From: Deferribacteres bacterium
GTDB taxonomy: Bacteria; Thermosulfidibacterota; Thermosulfidibacteria; Thermosulfidibacterales; Thermosulfidibacteraceae
Assembly: GCA_013153205.1 (NCBI GenBank)
Contig: JAADEW010000066.1
Span: 1-24,677 of the forward strand
Reading direction: 5' to 3'
DNA length: 24,677 bases
Part shown: one piece after another, positions 22,805-24,677 of the stretch
Layout: the number at the start of each line of letters is the position of its first letter
How positions within the stretch are numbered: position 1 is the first letter of the stretch
Made by a program: the position numbers and the translations under genes
Notes under the pieces: model-generated
The model's database searches: none
What the model was told of the DNA's origin: nothing
The model's input: only the letters and a program-made list of their open reading frames with translations

Positions 22805-22825
22805 TTTTGGTTAATTATATATATT
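22797..22825 (+). promoter_or_regulatory. promoter of the SUF-like (smsCB) operon
   Basis: TTGACT at 22797-22802 and TATATT at 22820-22825 are exactly 17 bases apart in an AT-rich stretch. The -35 overlaps the OppD-like stop codon. Initiation near 22832 gives a leader of roughly 27 bases containing AAGGAGAGG (22844-22852). This is one of the two best promoters in the window and indicates that the Fe-S assembly pair is transcribed independently of the upstream ATPase. Confidence 0.75.
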
Positions 22826-22858
22826 TTGTTTAAAAGTGCTGTGAAGGAGAGGCGGGAC

Positions 22859-23620
22859 ATGATGTTAAAGGTGGAAAACCTCAGGGTTGAGGTGGAGGGA
22901 AAGGAGATACTGCACGGGGTAAGCCTGTTTGTAAAAGAGGGAGAAGTGGTTGCACTCATGGGGCCTAACGGCTCTGGTAAGACCACGCTTATCATGACTA
23001 TAATGGGCTTTTCCGGGTATAAGGTTACTGAGGGGAGGATAATATTCAAGGGGATAGACATAACCCATCTTCCCGTTTATGAAAGGGTGAAACTGGGCAT
23101 AGGTCTGGCTTTTCAAAGGCCTCCCGTTATAAAGGGGGTTAAGACCAGGCAGATAATAGAGATTGCGGCGTCCGCTCGCGGCAGAAAGGTTGACGTATAT
23201 GAACTGGCAAAGGAGCTTGATTTTGTGGACTTTCTTGATAGAGATGTTAATGACGGCTTTTCCGGGGGGGAGATGAAAAGGTCTGAGATTTTACAGCTTC
23301 TTGCCATGGACCCGGACCTGCTGCTTTTGGATGAACCTGAGTCCGGGGTTGACCTTGAGAGCATAAGCCTTCTGGGAAAGGCTATCAACAAAATACTTAT
23401 GAGAGATGTTGAACCCCCGCCGGACAAGAGCATGAAGGAGATAAAGAGCAAGAGAAAAAGTGCTCTTATCATAACCCATACGGGTCATATCCTTAACTAT
23501 GTTGATGCTGATAGAGGCTATGTCCTTATTGATGGGAGAATTGCCTGTGAAGGCAATCCCAGAGAGATTTTGAAAACGGTGGAAAAATACGGATACGGGG
23601 AGTGTTTGAAATGCGTGTAG
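22859..23620 (+). CDS. SufC-like Fe-S cluster assembly ATPase (SmsC type)
   Basis: The ATPase partner of a SufB-like scaffold, 253 residues. It has Walker A GPNGSGKT (35-42), Q86, the SufC-type signature GFSGGEMKRSEILQ (133-146), Walker B LLLLDEPESGVD and switch H207. FSGGE followed by K/M-K-R-x-E-I and the ESGVD D-loop separate it from transporter ATPases. A charged insert (about 182-201) precedes the last strand, and the C-terminus carries a CLKC pair (C249, C252), features I associate with the minimal archaeal/anaerobe version. ATG at 22859 (or 22862) fits AAGGAGAGG; an in-frame TTG at 22826 falls inside the promoter. It overlaps the scaffold gene by 10 bases. Confidence 0.9.
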   Translation: MMLKVENLRVEVEGKEILHGVSLFVKEGEVVALMGPNGSGKTTLIMTIMGFSGYKVTEGRIIFKGIDITHLPVYERVKLGIGLAFQRPPVIKGVKTRQIIEIAASARGRKVDVYELAKELDFVDFLDRDVNDGFSGGEMKRSEILQLLAMDPDLLLLDEPESGVDLESISLLGKAINKILMRDVEPPPDKSMKEIKSKRKSALIITHTGHILNYVDADRGYVLIDGRIACEGNPREILKTVEKYGYGECLKCV

Positions 23621-24672
23621 AAAACGAAGACTTTAATCTGGAGATGGTTGGCATAGACGTTGAGGAGAGGGAAAGAGCCGGCACGTATATGCAGGTTGAT
23701 TCAGGAGTTATGAAATGCACCGTAAAACAGCCGGGGCTTGTCATCACCTCAATAAAGGATGCGCTGGAGAGCATCCCTGATGCTAAAGATTACCTGTGGA
23801 AGGCTCTGAAAAGGGATGAGTCTCTGGGAGACTTTTCTAATGGGTATTTTATAAAGACGGAGCCGGGTGCCAAGATACTCTTTCCTGTTCAGGCCTGTCT
23901 TCTTATTGAAAAGGACGAAACCCAGCATGTTCACAACATCATTGTGGTGGAGGAGGATTCCGAACTCAGGGTGATTACCGGTTGTGCAAGCAAGCCGCAG
24001 AAAGGAAAACACATAGGCGTAAGCGAGTTTTACGTTAAGAAGGGCGCCAAGCTCCACTTCACCATGATACACATGTGGGGAAAAGAGGTGGAGGTCTATC
24101 CCAAGACGGCGGTTATCGTGGAGGATGGCGGCGTCTTTATAAGCGATTACATCTGTCTTCATCCTGCGGCTAAAATAAAAGCCTATCCCACGGTCTATCT
24201 CAGGGGCAAGGAGGCCACTTCAAGATTGCAGACTGTTCTGGTTTCTACCGATGGCTCCTACATGGACCTCGGCTCAAGGGTCTATCTTACCGCAGAGGAT
24301 ACGAAAGCGGAGATTATCTCAAGGGTGGTCTGTTTTGGCGGTGAGGTTATAGCCCGGGGCCATCTCATAGGGGAGTATCCCGGTGTTAAAGCCCATCTGG
24401 AGTGTAAAGGATTGCTCCTTTCCCCCGGCGGGAGGATACACGCCATTCCTGAGCTTGAGGGAAGGGCTGTTGACTTGGAGATGTCGCACGAGGCGGCGGT
24501 GGGGAAGATAGCAAAAGAGGAGATAGAATATCTCATGGCGAGGGGGCTGACTGAGGAAGAGGCCACCTCAACCATAGTAAGAGGATTTCTGAACGTGGAT
24601 ATACTGGGTATTCCGGACAGCTTAAAAAGGGAACTTGACAGAATTATTGAGATGAGCGAAGAAGCCCACTAA
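23611..24672 (+). CDS. SufB/SufD-like Fe-S scaffold, short form (SmsB type)
   Basis: This 353-residue beta-helix protein would form a homodimer on the SufC-like ATPase and assemble Fe-S clusters. The C-terminal core has GVKAHLECKGLLLSPGG followed by AVDLEMSHEAAVGKI. C265 and E294 are 29 residues apart, the same spacing as the essential C405 and E434 of E. coli SufB as I recall, with H293 alongside. E. coli SufB is 495 residues; the missing N-terminal part is a hallmark of the minimal SMS system. ATG at 23611 is eight bases after GGGGAG; GTG at 23602 overlaps that site. No sufD, sufS, sufE/U or separate second scaffold follows before the window ends five bases later. Confidence 0.88.
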   Translation: MRVENEDFNLEMVGIDVEERERAGTYMQVDSGVMKCTVKQPGLVITSIKDALESIPDAKDYLWKALKRDESLGDFSNGYFIKTEPGAKILFPVQACLLIEKDETQHVHNIIVVEEDSELRVITGCASKPQKGKHIGVSEFYVKKGAKLHFTMIHMWGKEVEVYPKTAVIVEDGGVFISDYICLHPAAKIKAYPTVYLRGKEATSRLQTVLVSTDGSYMDLGSRVYLTAEDTKAEIISRVVCFGGEVIARGHLIGEYPGVKAHLECKGLLLSPGGRIHAIPELEGRAVDLEMSHEAAVGKIAKEEIEYLMARGLTEEEATSTIVRGFLNVDILGIPDSLKRELDRIIEMSEEAH

Positions 24673-24677
24673 CCTTT

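Noticed and set aside
22826..22858. TTG start at 22826 for the SufC-like gene
   Set aside because: It lies immediately after the -10 element, before the expected transcription start; ATG 22859 has an ideal AAGGAGAGG site.
1..24677. CRISPR arrays, insertion sequences, tRNA or rRNA genes, phage or defence genes
   Set aside because: I saw no spaced direct repeats, transposase motifs, tRNA cloverleaf outside the tmRNA, or known defence domains; the gaps are too short to hide such elements.

Overview
The window is a dense piece of bacterial chromosome carrying housekeeping and biosynthetic genes. Genes abut or overlap almost everywhere, the longest non-coding gap between protein genes is about 150 bases, and I see no insertion sequence, phage gene, CRISPR array or integron. 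The gene set points to a thermophilic, probably anaerobic bacterium near the Aquificota/Thermosulfidibacterota/thermophilic Nitrospirota grade. It has a small RNA-free RNase P of the HARP type, an archaeal-type RNA ligase, an Aquifex-like histone deacetylase-like protein, a [4Fe-4S] PurF and a two-gene SUF-like iron-sulfur assembly system. Proteins are rich in Lys, Glu and Arg. The organism assignment is inference from gene content only.

Layout. 1-2.2 kb is an RNA-processing corner: a sigma-70-type promoter, the tmRNA gene (tag ADSELALAA, encoded CCA), an ATP-dependent RNA ligase starting 33 bases after the tmRNA, and a convergent HARP gene whose 3' end overlaps the ligase by 14 bases. 1.6-5.4 kb (minus strand) is one operon: HDAC-like protein, purH, an exported protein, HARP. 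5.4-8.0 kb (plus) holds asd and guaB, closed by a strong terminator. 8.0-10.1 kb (minus) is argF-argG.

10.2-18.0 kb (plus) is a nine-gene run joined by overlaps: an ArgA-like acetyltransferase, ahcY, gpsA, pgsA, metK, purE, tsaC, a glutamate-1-semialdehyde aminotransferase-like enzyme and an extended SDR. 18.0-20.9 kb (minus) is ketosynthase-like protein, Nudix hydrolase, purF. 21.0-24.7 kb (plus) holds a membrane-anchored coiled-coil protein, an orphan Opp/Dpp-type ATPase, and a SufC-like/SufB-like pair with its own good promoter.

Functional threads. Purine synthesis is spread over four transcription units (purH, guaB, purE, purF). Arginine synthesis is split by a divergent promoter that shares one -10 element. 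metK and ahcY form part of the SAM cycle, and gpsA and pgsA serve phospholipid synthesis. The Fe-S assembly pair would supply enzymes such as the four-cysteine PurF. Three first-in-operon genes (HDAC-like, argA, ketosynthase) have a -10-like element only 6-8 bases before the start codon, which suggests leaderless transcripts.

The observations most worth a second look are the tmRNA/RNA ligase/HARP neighbourhood and the minimal SUF-like pair with a perfect inverted repeat just upstream of its promoter.
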